From an uncultured Clostridium sp. (GTDB lineage Bacteria; Bacillota; Clostridia; TANB77; CAG-508), in assembly GCA_947427205.1 (NCBI GenBank), contig CANEHB010000001.1:276574-340573 (forward strand): 64,000 nucleotides of DNA, read 5' to 3'. Both the position numbers and the translations under genes were made by a program. Positions 63,287-64,000 of this stretch are shown piece by piece. Every line of letters starts with the position of its first letter. Within the stretch, counting starts at the first letter, position 1. The notes under the pieces were generated by a model. It saw only the letters and a program-made list of their open reading frames with translations. It was not told the DNA's origin and made no database searches.

Positions 63287-64000
63287 ATGAAATTACCAGA
63301 ATTAAAAATAGGTGATCTAGTTGCTAAATTGCCAATTATACAAGGTGGTATGGGAATAGGAATATCACGTTCTAATTTAGCAGGAGCAGTAGCTAAAGAA
63401 GGTGGAATTGGTGTTATATCAACAGCACAAATAGGGTTTGATGAGCCAGATTTTGAAACTAATACACTTAAAGCTAATCTTTGTTCATTAGAAAAACATA
63501 TAAAAAAAGCAAAAGAAATATCAGAAGGAAATGGAATTGTAGCAATAAATATAATGAGTGTTACGAATTTTTATAAAGAAAATGTAAAAAAAGCAATAGA
63601 TAGTGGAATTGATTTAATTATATCTGGTGCAGGACTTCCAAAAGAACTTCCAAAACTTGTAGAAGGAACTAAAGTAAAAATTGCACCAATTATATCTTCT
63701 GCTAGAGGAGCTGGATTAATGATAAAATTATGGGCAAAGCAAAATCATATTCCAGATATGATAGTAGTTGAAGGACCAGATGCTGGAGGGCATTTAGGTT
63801 TTTCAAGAGAAGAATTAGAAAATGAAAATAAGAAAGATATATATGCTATAGTTAAAGAAGTAGTAGAGAAGGTAAAAGAATTTGAAAAAGAGTTTAAAAC
63901 TAAAATACCTGTTATTGCAGCAGGTGGAATATATACAGGAAAAGACATTGTAAAAGCTTTAAAATTGGGTGCATCAGGAGTTCAAATGGCAACAAGATTT
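63287..64000 (+). CDS. fabK: FabK-type flavin enoyl-ACP reductase (or nitronate monooxygenase-like), 3' truncated by window edge
   Basis: The first 238 residues are present and open to the right edge. The TIM-barrel FMN enzyme has KLPIIQGGMGIGISRSNLAGAVAKEGGIGVIST at the N-terminus, VAINIMSVT, LIISGAGLPKELP, IVVEGPDAGGHLGFSREE and PVIAAGGIYTGKDIVKALKLGASGVQMATRF. The family includes FabK (enoyl-ACP reductase II) and 2-nitropropane dioxygenase/nitronate monooxygenases. Its place behind fabI supports a lipid role, but the two cannot be separated with confidence here. The ribosome site is TAGGAG. Confidence 0.85.
   Translation, partial: MKLPELKIGDLVAKLPIIQGGMGIGISRSNLAGAVAKEGGIGVISTAQIGFDEPDFETNTLKANLCSLEKHIKKAKEISEGNGIVAINIMSVTNFYKENVKKAIDSGIDLIISGAGLPKELPKLVEGTKVKIAPIISSARGAGLMIKLWAKQNHIPDMIVVEGPDAGGHLGFSREELENENKKDIYAIVKEVVEKVKEFEKEFKTKIPVIAAGGIYTGKDIVKALKLGASGVQMATRF

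Overview
The window is a very AT-rich chromosomal segment of an anaerobic, gut-type low-GC Firmicute, most likely an uncultured member of the Clostridia. The case rests on AGA-dominated arginine usage, strong AGGAGG ribosome sites, sigA-type promoters with almost invariant 17-bp spacers, a SigH-type sigma factor, ribonuclease Y, a YvcK factor and a Clostridia-style fatty-acid operon. Genus-level assignment is not possible from this sequence alone. Nearly all genes are on the + strand.

Layout. 1-7.7 kb: queuosine genes (queA, cut by the left edge, and tgt), a WG-repeat surface protein, a TIGR04086-type membrane protein, an HD phosphohydrolase, a reduced SecD/SecF pair and rpsO. 7.7-10 kb: a duplicated module of a secreted trypsin-like protease and a small anchored protein, one protease copy being only a 3' remnant. 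10-22 kb: pnp, a GT2 glycosyltransferase, murB-yvcK-glycogen debranching enzyme, a single-domain biotin ligase and an ABC exporter. 22-28 kb: an ATP-grasp ligase, a REP-type palindromic element, rny, sigH, a tandem repeat carrying copies of a tRNA-Thr 5' end, tRNA-Thr, ychF and an LPYAG surface protein. 28-42 kb: a large Wzz/BY-kinase fusion, a BLIP/SmpA-like protein, a compositionally foreign membrane protein, metG, tmk, a second WG-repeat protein, a DUF1540 protein, fba and a HipA-like gene. 42-52.7 kb: smpB, sortase, cyclophilin, an AraC regulator, a HerA-like ATPase paired with a cysteine-rich repeat protein, a class A PBP and an anchored hypothetical protein. 52.9-64 kb: a fatty-acid synthesis operon fabH-D-G-F-accB-fabZ-accC-D-A-fabI and then fabK (cut by the right edge), interrupted by a minus-strand foreign cassette.

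Main discovery. Four genes (protease, HipA-like protein, AraC regulator and FabH) are each split by a +1 frameshift. At every one the zero-frame codon at the break is CGG, and skipping its C so that the next codon is GGA or GGT (Gly) restores the protein. I scanned every CGG in the window by eye. In genes of native composition these four are the only in-frame CGG codons; all other CGG triplets there are out of frame. The only other in-frame CGG codons lie in two genes that look foreign. This suggests that CGG is undecoded or specially decoded here and acts as a +1 frameshift (or CGGN-as-glycine) signal. Read-level verification is required because single-base assembly errors would look similar.

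How the genes fit together. BirA (18.9 kb) is the expected modifier of the BCCP encoded at 57.3 kb, which serves AccC/AccD/AccA to make malonyl-CoA for FabD, FabH, FabF, FabG, FabZ and FabI/FabK. MurB, the class A PBP, the GT2 enzyme, the sortase and its likely LPYAG substrate, and the Wzz/BY-kinase serve the envelope. SmpB, RNase Y, PNPase, S15, MetG and YchF serve translation and RNA turnover.
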